A model generated the notes under the pieces. The model saw nothing but the letters and a program-made list of their open reading frames with translations. It ran no database searches and was not told the origin of the DNA. This document shows positions 1-9,474 of a DNA stretch of 64,000 nt, in pieces. The stretch's first letter is position 1. Every line of letters starts with the position of its first letter. Made by a program: the position numbers and the translations under genes. Source of the DNA: Bradyrhizobium sp. CCBAU 53340 (GTDB lineage Bacteria > Pseudomonadota > Alphaproteobacteria > Rhizobiales > Xanthobacteraceae); assembly GCF_015291645.1 (NCBI RefSeq), contig NZ_CP030055.1, positions 6,572,001-6,636,000 on the forward strand, read 5' to 3'.

Positions 1-11
1 CTGATGCATGG

Positions 12-60
12 GCCCCGGACGCAGCGCTCCGTCGAAGAGACGCTGCGCTGCGTTCGGGGC
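12..60. repeat. Palindromic intergenic repeat (hairpin)
   Basis: Two 16-base arms (12-27 and 45-60) pair with a single G-U across a 17-base loop. The flanking text (catgggccccgg ... cggggcacgag) resembles a common interspersed palindrome of Bradyrhizobium genomes. It could also act as a terminator for a gene left of the window, but there is no T tract. Confidence 0.55.
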
Positions 61-97
61 ACGAGACCTGAGTTTCCGCGGACAACTGCCTCCACAT

Positions 98-214
98 CGT
101 CATTGCGAGCGCGGTGACTTGTCCGCCGAAGCCTTGGCGAAGGCGGAAGCAATCCAGAGTCTTTCCGCGGAGGGACTCTGGATTGCTTCGTCGCAAGGGC
201 TCCTCGCAATGACG
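98..214. repeat. Nested inverted repeat, cgtcattgcgag family
   Basis: The outer arms cgtcattgcgag (98-109) and ctcgcaatgacg (203-214) are perfect inverted copies. Inside them the arms at 149-161 and 174-186 (gcaatccagagtc and its complement) are also perfect. A second copy with the same outer and inner arms lies at 55550-55635. This is a noncoding interspersed repeat. Confidence 0.8.
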
Positions 215-834
215 AGTTCGAGGTGGCGACGTCGCTCTTTCAATCCGCATCTTCATCGCTGACACACCATCGCATCCTCGCGGCTCATCTCGCCCGAGTT
301 TTGTCCGTTGCCTCACCCTCATCTGAAAGAGGGCGCAGGGAAGGCCGGGTGCCCGGCTGGCACCCGCGGTCCACTGTGCGATGGTTGCGCTACAAGAGGC
401 TGCACAGCGGCATACAGGTGAAGCCGAAACATCCGGCCTTCCCTGCGCAGTGGTTTGACGGCTTATGTCGCGATCTCCCCGGGGAGCGATGCACTATTGC
501 CCCCGTCGCCTCGCAGATGACTGATGTGCGCATCCGGTTGGACATCGCACATCACCACGAGCCTTGGCGCACAGGCTCCGGGCGCCAGGACCACACGATT
601 TTGCCGTACGCCGATCACACCGGTCGTTTGCGCGGCGGCCTCGCTCACGGTTGCCCGCCCTGCAAAGCCCGTCGCGCCGATGTGACTAGCGTCCACCGCC
701 GTCCGGCCCGCGTCGTGACGATCGCGATACGCCCCTCTTCCTTGGGCCGGGTTGCCGCGATACATACGCCATTTCCGAATTTCGGTAAAGCGGAATATCT
801 TTGGCGTGAGGAATTGACCAATCTTTGGCGTGTT
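215..834. other. 620 bases without a convincing gene
   Basis: Three mutually overlapping reading frames run through this stretch on both strands, and one runs on into the insertion sequence. None has a plausible ribosome binding site or a recognisable protein family. From memory the text resembles a multi-copy noncoding segment of Bradyrhizobium genomes, but I could not check this. A 12-base direct repeat (atctttggcgtg) occurs at 797-808 and 821-832, immediately before the left end of the insertion sequence. Confidence 0.5.
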
Positions 835-2538
835 TTGCCCGTCGAGGCTGGGCAAGAATTGGTCGTTGGCGCCCTCAGGCCGGAGCGAACCGGCCGATTG
901 CTAGCCGTGGCTGTATATTGGCCCAGAAGGCCCCTAGAGCAACCTGGATGCCCTTCAGCAGGGCTGCGAGGGTGGATCGGCAAGGAGCGAGCGTCTTTGC
1001 CAGCGCAGCCAGAAACGCGTCGAACCCAAGGATGTTGAGCACGCGTGTGAAGTTGTAGCAGAGCGCCATCAGGCTCCACTCGCCGCGGACCTTGTCGAAA
1101 CCGCGGACCAGGAAATGACGGTAGCCGGCACGGCATTTGAGCGTGCCAAACGGATGCTCGACAATCCCCGAACGACGGCGCATCAGCTCGCCTGCGCCCT
1201 GCATCCGCGCGCGGTGACGTTCAAGAACGTCTTCATGCTCCCAGCGACCGATCGTCCGGTTGGTCGCGTTCGACGCGAGGCAACAGACCTTGAGTGGGCA
1301 GGTCTTGCAGGTCGCTCCGCGCGCCGCGTAGCGGATCTCGATGCGGCCACTGGTGTTCTTCTGCCTGCTCTTCATCGGATGTAGCTGATGGCCGGCGGGA
1401 CAACGGTAGGTGTCGGATGCGCCATCATAGTTGAAGTCCTTGAGGGCGAAGCGGCCTTGCTTCTCGAGCCGGGCGTTGCCCTCCGGCACCGGAACATAGG
1501 CCGTGATGCCATCGTCCTCACAGGCCTTCAGTTCGCGACTGCTGTAATAGCCCTCATCTGCCAGCGCCTGCAGGGCCTTGACCTCAAGGGACTCCTTTGC
1601 CGCTACGGCCAGTGCATGTAGCTGGCCGACATCGCTGCTGTCGTTCACCACCTCGCTGGCGACAATGAGCTTGTGCTTGTCGTCGACTGCGGTCTGCACA
1701 TTGTAGCCTGCAACCCCTTGGCCGCTCTTGACCAGAAGCCGGGCATCCGGATCTGTCAGGGACAGCTGCGTCTGGTCATTCTCTTCCAACCGAACAAGAT
1801 CGGCTTGGGCGCGCGAGCGCTTTGTCATCAGCGCCGCAACCTTCTCGCCGATGTCGCCACCATCTCCGTCGTCGCCATCGGCCCCATCCTTGCCCGGCTT
1901 CTTGGCTTCCGCGGCATCATTGTCCTCAAGAGACTTGCCGTAAGCCTCGATCTCCTGGTCCAGCTTTGCGATCTGATCGGCAAGCCTCTTGCGCGTAAAG
2001 ATGCTGGCCTTGCTGGCGTTGCCATGGAAGAACGAGCCGTCAATCGCAACAACGCTGCCGCCGACAAGACCGAGCTCGCGCATCAGCAGCACGAAGCTGC
2101 GGTTGGCCGCCTTCAGAGCCGCCCAGTTCTCTTTGCGGAAGTTGCCGATCGTCCGATAACCCGGCTTCAGATTCTTCAGAAGCCAGATTAGTTCCAGATT
2201 GCGGCAGGCCTCCCGCTCTAACCGACGCGACGACCTGATTTGGTTGATGTAGCCGTAAAGGTAGAGCTTCAGCAGATCGGCCGGATCGTACGGCGGCTGG
2301 CCGGCCCCTTCAGCCTTGCGGCCCGCATGGCGAAAGCCGAGTTTGGCAAGGTCGAGGACATGAACGAAGCTCTCGATCGCCCGGACCGGATTGTCCGGCC
2401 CGACATAGTCCTCAATCCGAGCGGGAAGCAGACTGGGTTGCTCCCGGCTCTCTCCGGTCTTGAATGTGCGATTCGCCATAAGACGAATCCTACATCAACT
2501 CCTGAGATCCAACGTTCTTGCCCAGCCTCGTCGGGCAA
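835..2538 (-). mobile_element. Insertion sequence, IS1182-type
   Basis: The element consists of one transposase gene bracketed by inverted repeats. The left end at 835-858 and the right end at 2515-2538 are inverted copies matching at 23 of 24 positions. Each end contains an internal palindrome (TTGCCC ... GGGCAA), so it can also fold on itself. The outer boundaries are inferred from where the match stops. I could not identify a target-site duplication with confidence. The reading frame is intact, so the copy may be active. Confidence 0.75.
875..2479 (-). CDS. IS1182-family transposase
   Basis: This 534-aa transposase is full length for the IS1182 family. The N-terminal part (IEDYVGPDNPVRAIESFV, PPYDPADLLKLYLYGY) is the family's characteristic opening. 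The DDE catalytic residues are suggested by VVAIDGSFFHGN (about residue 145), EVVNDSSDVGQLHAL (about 280) and a C-terminal glutamate region near the segment VEHPFGTLKCRAGYRHFL. A charged, Asp/Gly-rich insert near residues 195-215 interrupts the catalytic core. The gene fills the element between its inverted repeats and shows no frameshift or stop. It is unrelated in function to the neighbouring chromosomal genes. Confidence 0.9.
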   Translation of the reverse strand: MANRTFKTGESREQPSLLPARIEDYVGPDNPVRAIESFVHVLDLAKLGFRHAGRKAEGAGQPPYDPADLLKLYLYGYINQIRSSRRLEREACRNLELIWLLKNLKPGYRTIGNFRKENWAALKAANRSFVLLMRELGLVGGSVVAIDGSFFHGNASKASIFTRKRLADQIAKLDQEIEAYGKSLEDNDAAEAKKPGKDGADGDDGDGGDIGEKVAALMTKRSRAQADLVRLEENDQTQLSLTDPDARLLVKSGQGVAGYNVQTAVDDKHKLIVASEVVNDSSDVGQLHALAVAAKESLEVKALQALADEGYYSSRELKACEDDGITAYVPVPEGNARLEKQGRFALKDFNYDGASDTYRCPAGHQLHPMKSRQKNTSGRIEIRYAARGATCKTCPLKVCCLASNATNRTIGRWEHEDVLERHRARMQGAGELMRRRSGIVEHPFGTLKCRAGYRHFLVRGFDKVRGEWSLMALCYNFTRVLNILGFDAFLAALAKTLAPCRSTLAALLKGIQVALGAFWANIQPRLAIGRFAPA

Positions 2539-2637
2539 CGCAAGGGCTTGTAGATAAGGCGTGACTTTGCTCGGCCAGGCCAGAACGAAAGAGGCCGCCA
2601 GTTGAGGCGGCCCCCATCGTGCGCATGATTGCGCGTT

Positions 2638-2871
2638 CTAGTGCTTGATCTTGCCGGGCGCGTAGCCCGATGCGCCGGGATGTGCCGTCACCGATCCGGT
2701 GGTCTGCATCTGATGGCCGGGAGAATAGCCGGAAGCGCCATGCGTGCCTGACACCGGGCCGCTGGTCTGAAACGAATGTCCCGGCGAAAAGCCCGATGCG
2801 CCACCACCACGCGCATGAGCCGCGGACGTCACGACGGCCAACGCAGCTGCGATTACCAACATCTTTTTCAT
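2638..2871 (-). CDS. Small secreted protein with GASGxxPGH repeats
   Basis: The product is about 77 aa: a hydrophobic signal peptide (MKKMLVIAAALAVVTSAAHA) and a short mature part built from three copies of a GASG(F/Y)(S/A)PG motif, each followed by a polar QT/GxV segment. The function is unknown. Such low-complexity exported peptides are common in Bradyrhizobium. I chose the ATG at 2871 because aagga lies 8 bases upstream. An in-frame ATG at 2880 would add MAQ but sits directly on that Shine-Dalgarno sequence. It lies just outside the right end of the insertion sequence. Confidence 0.65.
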   Translation of the reverse strand: MKKMLVIAAALAVVTSAAHARGGGASGFSPGHSFQTSGPVSGTHGASGYSPGHQMQTTGSVTAHPGASGYAPGKIKH

Positions 2872-2880
2872 TTGAGCCAT

Positions 2881-3271
2881 CCTTGGTTCTTCTTAGATCC
2901 CCTGTCAGTCCATCGATTCGATGGGCTTTCCATATCGGGAAAAAGTAGAAATAGGCCGGTGTGTTCCAAATATGTCGCCGCAATGTTCATTAAATGAACG
3001 GAACTCGACGGCTGCGGCTTACTGCTCGATATTTTGGGGAAAAATCGCTGGCGTCCGCGCTGTCGCCAACGCCTCGGAGGACCATTGCAGCCTCGAGACG
3101 GGCCTGATCGGTATTTGGGACCAGGCAAACGATTTAATCAGGAAAATCTAGCAATCAGCTGGTTCGCATCTTGCGTCACGCCATCGAAGTCCTGTCCTCA
3201 GGAGGTGACAAAGCGGACATTGTTTTCGCCGCATTTATCGTTTCGTTTGATGGATGGGTAAACGGCCGAGC
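2881..3271. other. Intergenic, nothing recognised
   Basis: About 390 bases upstream of the small secreted protein and downstream of the flavoprotein. Short overlapping frames exist but none has a plausible start or a recognisable protein. It probably holds the promoter of the leftward small gene. Confidence 0.4.
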
Positions 3272-4498
3272 TCATCGACGCGGTGCCCCATAGGTCGGCG
3301 GCGGCGCCTGCACCGTTGGCGCTGCCGCAGCGAACAGCTCATCCTTGCTGCCTGAGAGCGGCGGGTAGATGCGCTTGCGGTTGATGGTCTGCTTGGTCGC
3401 CTTCGCAGCCTCGCCCGTCGTCCGCACCTCGCGATTCCATCCTTCCGTGTAGAGCGCACCCCAATCGCCGAGATCGAGCACGGTGACGTACCAGTCGATC
3501 CTGAGCGGCAGCATCGGCCGGCCGGCGAGATCGGCCACCACATTGTGGCCGGCGAAGCGGCCCATGGGGCGGGCGAACTGGCAGGACATCACGGTCGGAT
3601 GCAGGCCGTCGATCACGCTAGAGGCGACGTCGCCGGCGGCGAAGATTCCGGGCAGATCGGCGACCCGCATGAACGGATCGACCAGGAGGCGCCCGAGACG
3701 ATCGCGCGCGCCCGGAAAACTTTCAGCGAGCCGGCTTGCGCGCATGCCGGCGCACCAGATCACCGTTCGCGCCGGGATGAACTCGCCCGAGCTCAGGCGA
3801 ACACCTGAAGCCTCGACCGACGCGACGCGCACGCCAAGCCGCGTCTCGATCCCAAGCGACGATAGCGCCGTCTCGATGACGGGGCGTGCTTGGTCACCGA
3901 TCGTCGCACCGACAGCGGGATTGGGATCGACCAGGACGATGCGACGATCGCCGGTGATGCCGACGCGCACCAGTCGGTCGGGCATTTCGGCCGCAACCTC
4001 AATGCCGGTGAAGCCGGCACCGACCACTGCGATCGTCGACCGTCCCGGCAACGGCGCACTGCGTCCGAGCGAAGTGAGATGCTCCTCGAGGCGAAGCGCT
4101 GCAGCATAGGTGTCGACGTCGAACGCATGCTCGGCGAGGCCCGGAATATCGGGACGCATCACCTCGCTGCCAAGCGCAAGCACGAGGCGATCGTAGTTCA
4201 GCGTCTCCTTGCCGCCGCCCGTGACCAGCGAGATTTCACAGCGCGCCGGATCGACCGCCTTGACCTCGCCGATCCCGTGCGTGACACCGATGGGATCGAG
4301 CAGCTGCGACAGCGGCAGCGCGACCCCGCTGAGGTCGACCTCGTAGTTGCGCACGCGGATGTTGTGGTAGGGATTGCGGTCAATGAGATGGATCTCGATG
4401 TCGCGGCCGGCATCACCGATCGCCTCGCGCAGACGCGCGGCACCGATTGCCGCCCACAGGCCTGCAAACCCGGCGCCGAGCACGACGATACGCGCCAT
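3272..4498 (-). CDS. NAD(P)/FAD-dependent oxidoreductase, type II NADH dehydrogenase-like
   Basis: The protein of about 408 aa has two Rossmann dinucleotide folds: an N-terminal FAD site VVLGAGFAGLWAA (residues 4-16) and a central NAD(P)H site VVGAGFTGIEVAAEM. Near the C terminus GIFAAGDVAS is the second FAD contact typical of the disulphide-reductase-like superfamily. The best family match is the single-subunit, non-proton-pumping NDH-2 group, which passes electrons from NADH to quinone, but a related ferredoxin/thioredoxin-type reductase cannot be excluded. I take the ATG at 4498, because the upstream in-frame TTG at 4522 lacks a good ribosome binding site. It runs in the same direction as the AraC gene 110 bases upstream. 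Confidence 0.8.
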   Translation of the reverse strand: MARIVVLGAGFAGLWAAIGAARLREAIGDAGRDIEIHLIDRNPYHNIRVRNYEVDLSGVALPLSQLLDPIGVTHGIGEVKAVDPARCEISLVTGGGKETLNYDRLVLALGSEVMRPDIPGLAEHAFDVDTYAAALRLEEHLTSLGRSAPLPGRSTIAVVGAGFTGIEVAAEMPDRLVRVGITGDRRIVLVDPNPAVGATIGDQARPVIETALSSLGIETRLGVRVASVEASGVRLSSGEFIPARTVIWCAGMRASRLAESFPGARDRLGRLLVDPFMRVADLPGIFAAGDVASSVIDGLHPTVMSCQFARPMGRFAGHNVVADLAGRPMLPLRIDWYVTVLDLGDWGALYTEGWNREVRTTGEAAKATKQTINRKRIYPPLSGSKDELFAAAAPTVQAPPPTYGAPRR

Positions 4499-4608
4499 GT
4501 CCGTTGACTTCGCTGCTTCCAAGGATCCGGTGATCCGACCCGCGTGGGCAGATATAGCTCATTCAGCCGGATCGACCAAATGCGGGCAGCCGAGCGCCGC
4601 TGCAGACC

Positions 4609-5568
4609 TCACCCCTCGCGCAGTTCCGACGGCGTCGCGCCAAAGCGCTTGCGGAAGGCGCGGTTGAAATAGGACAGATCGGAGAAGCCCGAGGAGTGCG
4701 CGATGTCGCTGATCTTGCGCGCCCGCGCACGGGGATCGCCGAGCAGTTTGCGCGCCAGCAAGAGACGCTGCTCCAGCACGAATTCGGTGAAGGTGGTGCC
4801 GGCCTGTTCGAACAGCCGCTGCGCCTGGCGCGGGCTGAGGCCAGAGCGGGTTGCGACCTCGGACAGGCAGAGATCGTTGCGGCTGAGTGCGGCCATCACG
4901 TCGGCGCGCATGAGATCGAGGCGGGCCGCCGCATGGCCGCGGCCGCGCGCGAGCGCAGCGTGCTCGGCGTCGGTGCCGAGCAGGAGGCCGACGAGATCGA
5001 CCATGTGCTGCGCGGTCAGGCGCTGGCCGACGGCGTCGAGATGCGGTGCGTGATGAGCGGCAAGGGCGTGATAGCGGAAGATGGTCTCGGCGACCGCGCC
5101 GTCGGACAACACTTGCGAGAGCTTCTCCTCGGCGCGCGGATTGATGTCGAGCAGCGCGCGGCGCGGCATGCGGATGGTGGTGAAGCGGTTCTCGTCGGTA
5201 TGGCCGACGCTGCCGGTGATGCTCATGTCGGCCAGCACCATCTGCTCCGGCGCGAGCTCGACGGTATGGCCGTTCTGCCGGACGCTGACGAGGCCGGCAT
5301 GCGCGGCGATCAGCACGAGATCGTCGCTGCCATCGGCGAGGCCGCTCTGCGTGCGGGAGTATTGCGCGGAGGCCCCTTCGGGAATCGCGAGCGTGATGTT
5401 GTCGACCACGCTGACCTGCAACCGGCAATCAATGCTGTCGCCATGGCTCGGCCCGATCTCGAGGCCACAGGCCCCCAGGGCCCGATCGCGCCAATGTTCG
5501 AAGGCCGGACCCTGCGGCAGGCCCGCATATTGGTGAACAAAGATGCCCGGCGACTTGGCTGCATCCAT
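4609..5568 (-). CDS. AraC-family transcriptional regulator
   Basis: This 319-aa protein has an N-terminal AraC-binding-type sensory domain (about residues 40-190) and a C-terminal two-helix-turn-helix DNA-binding domain (about 215-317). The C-terminal signature ISDIAHSSGFSDLSYFNRAF followed by RKRFGATPSELR is diagnostic of AraC/XylS regulators. The ligand is unknown. The gene lies upstream of, and in the same direction as, the NDH-2-like flavoprotein, so it may regulate that gene or itself. Confidence 0.88.
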   Translation of the reverse strand: MDAAKSPGIFVHQYAGLPQGPAFEHWRDRALGACGLEIGPSHGDSIDCRLQVSVVDNITLAIPEGASAQYSRTQSGLADGSDDLVLIAAHAGLVSVRQNGHTVELAPEQMVLADMSITGSVGHTDENRFTTIRMPRRALLDINPRAEEKLSQVLSDGAVAETIFRYHALAAHHAPHLDAVGQRLTAQHMVDLVGLLLGTDAEHAALARGRGHAAARLDLMRADVMAALSRNDLCLSEVATRSGLSPRQAQRLFEQAGTTFTEFVLEQRLLLARKLLGDPRARARKISDIAHSSGFSDLSYFNRAFRKRFGATPSELREG

Positions 5569-5780
5569 CTGATTTCTAGCCCCTCTCCGGCACCATGATC
5601 AGCCGTGCCGACTGCAAATTCCGGGCATTTGACGCCGCGAAATGGATGGAGGTTCAAATCAGCGGCGGATTTGGCGGGACTTGTCGGATTGCGACGGCGA
5701 AATGGACCGTGGCGACAGGTTTGTGCGCGGTTCGCAGGCCTCAAGGTCGTACTCGCGAAAGCCAGGACGACGATGGAGAG

Positions 5781-6845
5781 CTACTTCTTTGCGGGCGCCT
5801 GCGGCTGGGAGGGCGGCACGGTCTCGATCAGCTTGCCAGAAAACACTGGCGCCGAGGTTGGCTGCCCGTTGGGCGAGCCGCCCGATTGCTCGACGGTGAC
5901 GGCATAGGTCGCGCCGTTGACGACATCGGCATCGTAGCCGGCGAGCACCGGGCGCGCGGTGAAGTCGCCGGCGCCGATTACACCCAGCGAACGCGGCCGC
6001 GGCAGCCTGTCGGAGATCAGCCAGAGCTCGAAGCTCTTGCCCGGCTCCGGCGGCGCGCCGACCTTGCGCACCGTGAAATTCTTGGTGGCGCCATCGATGG
6101 TGAGGATGAAGGCGGGACCGCCGCTCTGGCCCTGCAACAGCGCGACATATTGCGCGGGCGAAGACAATGGCGTGGCCGGTGTCTTCACCTCGACCGTCTG
6201 GATGCGCGGTGCGGGCCGTAGCGCGCCCGGCAGCGCATCGGGCAGGAAGATCTGAAGCGACAGGGTCACCAGCAGCGCGGCCGCAAGCGCGCCCATGGCG
6301 GAGGCGATCGTGCGCCAGCGCTTCACGTGGCCCTGCAGCCGGATCACCTTGGTGTTGTCGACGACCGGGATCTGCGTCACGGGCACGATGCGCGGATCGG
6401 GCGCATGAGTCTGCGGAATGAATTGCGGCGCCATCTCCGGAATGACGTCGGCGTCGGATTGCGCTGAGGTCGGCGGCTGCACGATCGGCGACGGAGGCTG
6501 TTGTGCTGGAGTCTCCGGCGAGACAGGCTGCGATGAAGCAATCTCCGGCGGCGGCGGTGGCGCATCCGACAGCACCGGCGGCGCCTCGGGCGAGCCTTGC
6601 TGAGACTCCTGCGTCGATACAGTCTGCGCGATCTCGCGCCTGATATTCTCCCACACGATCGGCCGCGGCTCGATCGTGCCGACCATCTGGTTGAGGGCGC
6701 CGAGCCGGTATTCCCAGGCCCGCACGATTGCGGCGAACCCCTCGTCCACCGCCATCATGGTCTCGACCTGCGCGCGCTCGCCGGCATCGAGTGTGCCGAG
6801 CGCATATTCCGCGGCGAGCGCGATATGGTCCTCGCTATAGGCCAT
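5781..6845 (-). CDS. RskA-type anti-sigma factor
   Basis: The 354-aa protein has an N-terminal anti-sigma region (about 1-75; EYALGTLDAGERAQVE), a long Pro/Ala/Gln-rich linker, one membrane segment (about 185-207) and a periplasmic RskA C-terminal domain containing FTLTIDG-like and FELWLISDRLP strands. It should hold the cognate sigma factor at the membrane. I see no zinc-binding HxxxCxxC motif. It begins 23 bases after the sigma gene's last codon region on the same strand, which is the usual sigma/anti-sigma operon. A TTG lies directly before the chosen ATG at 6845. Confidence 0.85.
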   Translation of the reverse strand: MAYSEDHIALAAEYALGTLDAGERAQVETMMAVDEGFAAIVRAWEYRLGALNQMVGTIEPRPIVWENIRREIAQTVSTQESQQGSPEAPPVLSDAPPPPPEIASSQPVSPETPAQQPPSPIVQPPTSAQSDADVIPEMAPQFIPQTHAPDPRIVPVTQIPVVDNTKVIRLQGHVKRWRTIASAMGALAAALLVTLSLQIFLPDALPGALRPAPRIQTVEVKTPATPLSSPAQYVALLQGQSGGPAFILTIDGATKNFTVRKVGAPPEPGKSFELWLISDRLPRPRSLGVIGAGDFTARPVLAGYDADVVNGATYAVTVEQSGGSPNGQPTSAPVFSGKLIETVPPSQPQAPAKK

Positions 6846-6867
6846 CAATAGCAGTCCAACACCACCC

Positions 6868-7413
6868 TCATAATCCGAGGCACTCCCGGATATCCAGCAT
6901 GCTGCGCCGAAGCCACGTCTTCACCGTGTTGACGGGCGCTGCGAACTTCTCCGCCAATTGTTCGCGGCTCCAGCCGTTGTAATAAGCGAGAAGCACGAGC
7001 TTCTGCCGGTCCGGCTCGAGCCGGCCAATACATTCCAAGAGCCGCTTCAACTCCTCGGACATCTCCCGGCGCGCCAGGGGATCCGGACTGTCGGAGGCGA
7101 CTTCCATCGCCTGCGGCTCCTCCTCGAGCGAGGCTTCCGTCTTCTTGCGCACGATATCGATGGCGCGGTTGCGCGCGATCGAGGCCATCCACGTGATCGG
7201 CGAGGACAGCGTCGGATTGAACTGGCCGGCACTGTTCCAGATCTTGACGTAGGTCTCCTGAATGACCTCCTCTGCGAGATCCTGTCGGCGCAAGATACGG
7301 AGCACGACGCCGTAGAGTTTCGCGCGCGTGGCGGCGTAGAGGCGCTCGAACGCGGCCTGATCGCGCCCCGCGACCGCCTCAATCAGCCCGACCAGCTCTG
7401 CTGGCGTCAGCAT
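6868..7413 (-). CDS. ECF-type RNA polymerase sigma factor
   Basis: This 181-aa sigma factor has region 2 (QDLAEEVIQETYVKIW, then SPITWMASIARNRAIDIVR) and region 4 (LEPDRQKLVLLAYYNGWSREQLAEKF, then NTVKTWLRRSMLDIRECL). The size and order are those of the ECF (SigK-like) group that is paired with RskA anti-sigma factors. It is followed directly by that anti-sigma gene. The start at 7413 has a G-rich ribosome binding site (ggggggctga before ATG). The inducing signal is unknown; envelope or oxidative stress is usual for this pairing. Confidence 0.88.
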   Translation of the reverse strand: MLTPAELVGLIEAVAGRDQAAFERLYAATRAKLYGVVLRILRRQDLAEEVIQETYVKIWNSAGQFNPTLSSPITWMASIARNRAIDIVRKKTEASLEEEPQAMEVASDSPDPLARREMSEELKRLLECIGRLEPDRQKLVLLAYYNGWSREQLAEKFAAPVNTVKTWLRRSMLDIRECLGL

Positions 7414-7531
7414 TCAGCCCCCCAACGCGCAGCCCCGTCGCATCCCGCACGGACCCCGTCGCTCCACCACCATAGCGCGCGGCCAAGCCCGTCACCAAGA
7501 GGCGGCGCGCCACACTGTGGACAGGACACGC

Positions 7532-7557
7532 AAAAACCCGGACCTTGCGGGTCCGGG
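7532..7557 (-). terminator. Intrinsic terminator of fliI-fliJ
   Basis: An 8-bp GC stem (cccggacc at 7537-7544 with ggtccggg at 7550-7557) with a 5-base loop is followed, on the minus strand, by a run of five T. It lies about 40 bases beyond the fliJ stop. Confidence 0.8.
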
Positions 7558-7595
7558 CTCGCAAATTCTCTGATGTCTTGATCGCGGGCTGCCGC

Positions 7596-8015
7596 TTACG
7601 CGACGGCGCCGATGCGGGAGCGCATCAAGCCGATGCTGTCGAGATCGGCCTGCTCGCGGGCATTTTCCTCGGCGCGCTCGCGGGCCTGGTCGCGCTCGTC
7701 CAGCAGCTCGACCTTCTTCAGCTCCTCGAAGGCCTCACCGAGCGCAGCCTTGGCTTCCTCGAGCTGGCCCTTCAGCTCGTCGGCCGAGCGGGTCAGGTTC
7801 TCGCGGCGCTGGATGGCGGCCTTGGCATAGGTCGGATAGGCGAAATGCGCGGGATCGTTGATCCCGGCGCGGTCCTGCTCGGTCTGGATCTCGCGTTCAA
7901 GATCGACCGACATCCGCTGGAAATCGGCGATCATGGACTCGATCTGGGCGACCCGGCGGCGCTTCTCGTCGACCTGAAACTTCTTCAGGCGAATGAGGGT
8001 ATCACGTGACTTCAT
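7596..8015 (-). CDS. fliJ: Flagellar export protein FliJ
   Basis: This 139-aa, highly charged protein is predicted to be almost entirely coiled coil (LIRLKKFQVDEKRRRVAQIE and QLEEAKAALGEAFEEL), as FliJ is. FliJ stirs the FliI ATPase ring and ferries export chaperones to FlhA in the flagellar type III secretion apparatus. The start at 8015 is chosen because ggggag lies 9 bases upstream; an earlier ATG at 8060 lacks this and would add residues not typical of FliJ. It follows fliI on the same strand and is followed by a strong terminator, so fliI-fliJ forms an operon. Confidence 0.85.
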   Translation of the reverse strand: MKSRDTLIRLKKFQVDEKRRRVAQIESMIADFQRMSVDLEREIQTEQDRAGINDPAHFAYPTYAKAAIQRRENLTRSADELKGQLEEAKAALGEAFEELKKVELLDERDQARERAEENAREQADLDSIGLMRSRIGAVA

Positions 8016-8148
8016 CGACTCGTACTCCCCAGAAGTCCCTTGGCTGCAGGATATACACACATTGGGACGGCACCGGTCTCCCCACTGGCCCCGTTTGGGC
8101 CAAGACCGGCTCTGCTACTCTGTGGGAACGGATGATGACGCGACAAAG

Positions 8149-9474
8149 TTAGCGTTCCGTTTCCAAATTACCGAGGATTTGCGCCAACTGCCGGTAGCCA
8201 TCGGCCAGCGAGGCATTTTCGTCCTTGCGTTGGCGCAGGAAAGCTTCCAGCGGCTCGTGCAGGCGGATCGCCTCGTCGACCTCGGGGCTGGAGCCGGCCC
8301 GGTAGGCGCCCAGCCGGATCAGTTCCTCCATGTCGGCATAGGTCGCCATCACCGCCCGCGCCTTCTGGATCACCGGCCAGAACTGCGGATCGGCCGATTT
8401 CGGCATGGTGCGCGAGACCGATTTGAGGATGTTGATGGCGGGGTAGCGGCCGCGCTCGGCGATCGAGCGCTGCATCACGATATGGCCGTCGAGGATGCCG
8501 CGGACGGCGTCGGCGATCGGCTCGTTGTGATCGTCGCCGTCGACCAGCACCGTGAAGATCGCGGTGATGGCGCCCTCGCCCAGCCCCGGGCCGGCGCGCT
8601 CCAGCAGCTTCGGCAGCTCGGTGAAGACGGTCGGCGTGTAGCCCTTGGCAGTCGGCGGCTCGCCGGCGGACAGGCCGATCTCGCGCTGCGCCATCGCAAA
8701 GCGCGTCACCGAGTCCATCAGGCAGAGCACGTCCTGGCCCTCGTCGCGAAAATATTCGGCGACCGCGAGCGTGAGGTACGCCGCCTGCCGCCGCATCAAG
8801 GCCGGCTCGTCGGAGGTCGCGACCACCACGACGGAACGCGCGAGGCCCTCTTCTCCAAGGTCATCCTGCAGGAATTCCTGCACCTCGCGGCCACGTTCGC
8901 CGATCAGGCCGATGACGCTGACGGCGGCATCGACGTTGCGCGCCAGCATCGACAGCAGCACGGATTTGCCGACGCCAGAACCAGCAAAGATGCCCATGCG
9001 CTGGCCGCGGCAGCAGGTGAGAAAGGTGTTCATCGCGCGCACGCCGAGATCGAGCGGGCTGCCGACGCGCTTGCGCGAATGCGCCGGCGGCGGCGTATTG
9101 CGGAACGGCATCGGCGAAGCGCCTTGCGGCAACGGCCCCTTGCCGTCGATCGGCTCGCCCAGCGCATTGACGACACGACCGAGCCAGGCCGACGACGGAC
9201 GCACCAGATTGGCGGCATTGGCGATCACGGCCTTGCAGCCGCGACGCACGCCCTCAAGCCCGGCGAACGGCATCACGACAGCGTTGCTGCCGGAGAAGCC
9301 GATCACCTCGCAGGGAATGCAACGGTTGGCGCCGGTCTCGATCACCAGTCGCGCGCCGACCGACATCGCGTGGATCGGGCCGGCCACCTCGACCATCAGA
9401 CCGCGCACGCCGACGACGCGGCCATAGATGTTGATGCCGTCGATGTCGCCGATCTGTTCGGCAAGAGCCTTCAT
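8149..9474 (-). CDS. fliI: Flagellum-specific ATP synthase FliI
   Basis: FliI is the hexameric ATPase that energises flagellar protein export at the base of the basal body. The 441-aa protein has a Walker A motif GSGVGKS (about residues 166-171), a Walker B region [19 protein letters not shown] and the family segments [10 protein letters not shown] and [11 protein letters not shown]. The length is normal for FliI. The ATG at 9474 is the last of six tandem ATGAAGG-type units, so the true start cannot be fixed by Shine-Dalgarno alone, but only this one gives the standard N terminus. It heads the fliI-fliJ operon and is divergent from ctrA. Confidence 0.93.
   Translation of the reverse strand: MKALAEQIGDIDGINIYGRVVGVRGLMVEVAGPIHAMSVGARLVIETGANRCIPCEVIGFSGSNAVVMPFAGLEGVRRGCKAVIANAANLVRPSSAWLGRVVNALGEPIDGKGPLPQGASPMPFRNTPPPAHSRKRVGSPLDLGVRAMNTFLTCCRGQRMGIFAGSGVGKSVLLSMLARNVDAAVSVIGLIGERGREVQEFLQDDLGEEGLARSVVVVATSDEPALMRRQAAYLTLAVAEYFRDEGQDVLCLMDSVTRFAMAQREIGLSAGEPPTAKGYTPTVFTELPKLLERAGPGLGEGAITAIFTVLVDGDDHNEPIADAVRGILDGHIVMQRSIAERGRYPAINILKSVSRTMPKSADPQFWPVIQKARAVMATYADMEELIRLGAYRAGSSPEVDEAIRLHEPLEAFLRQRKDENASLADGYRQLAQILGNLETER

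Noticed and set aside
98..214. Possible CRISPR-like repeat
   Set aside because: Only one nested palindrome copy with no regular spacers; no CRISPR array or cas gene anywhere in the window.
463..855. Minus-strand 130-codon frame upstream of the IS
   Set aside because: Overlaps two other frames in text that looks like a noncoding repeat; no recognisable protein.
223..1038. Long plus-strand frame from the intergenic stretch into the insertion sequence
   Set aside because: It runs across the left end of the IS and is antisense to the transposase 3' end; no family and no ribosome binding site.
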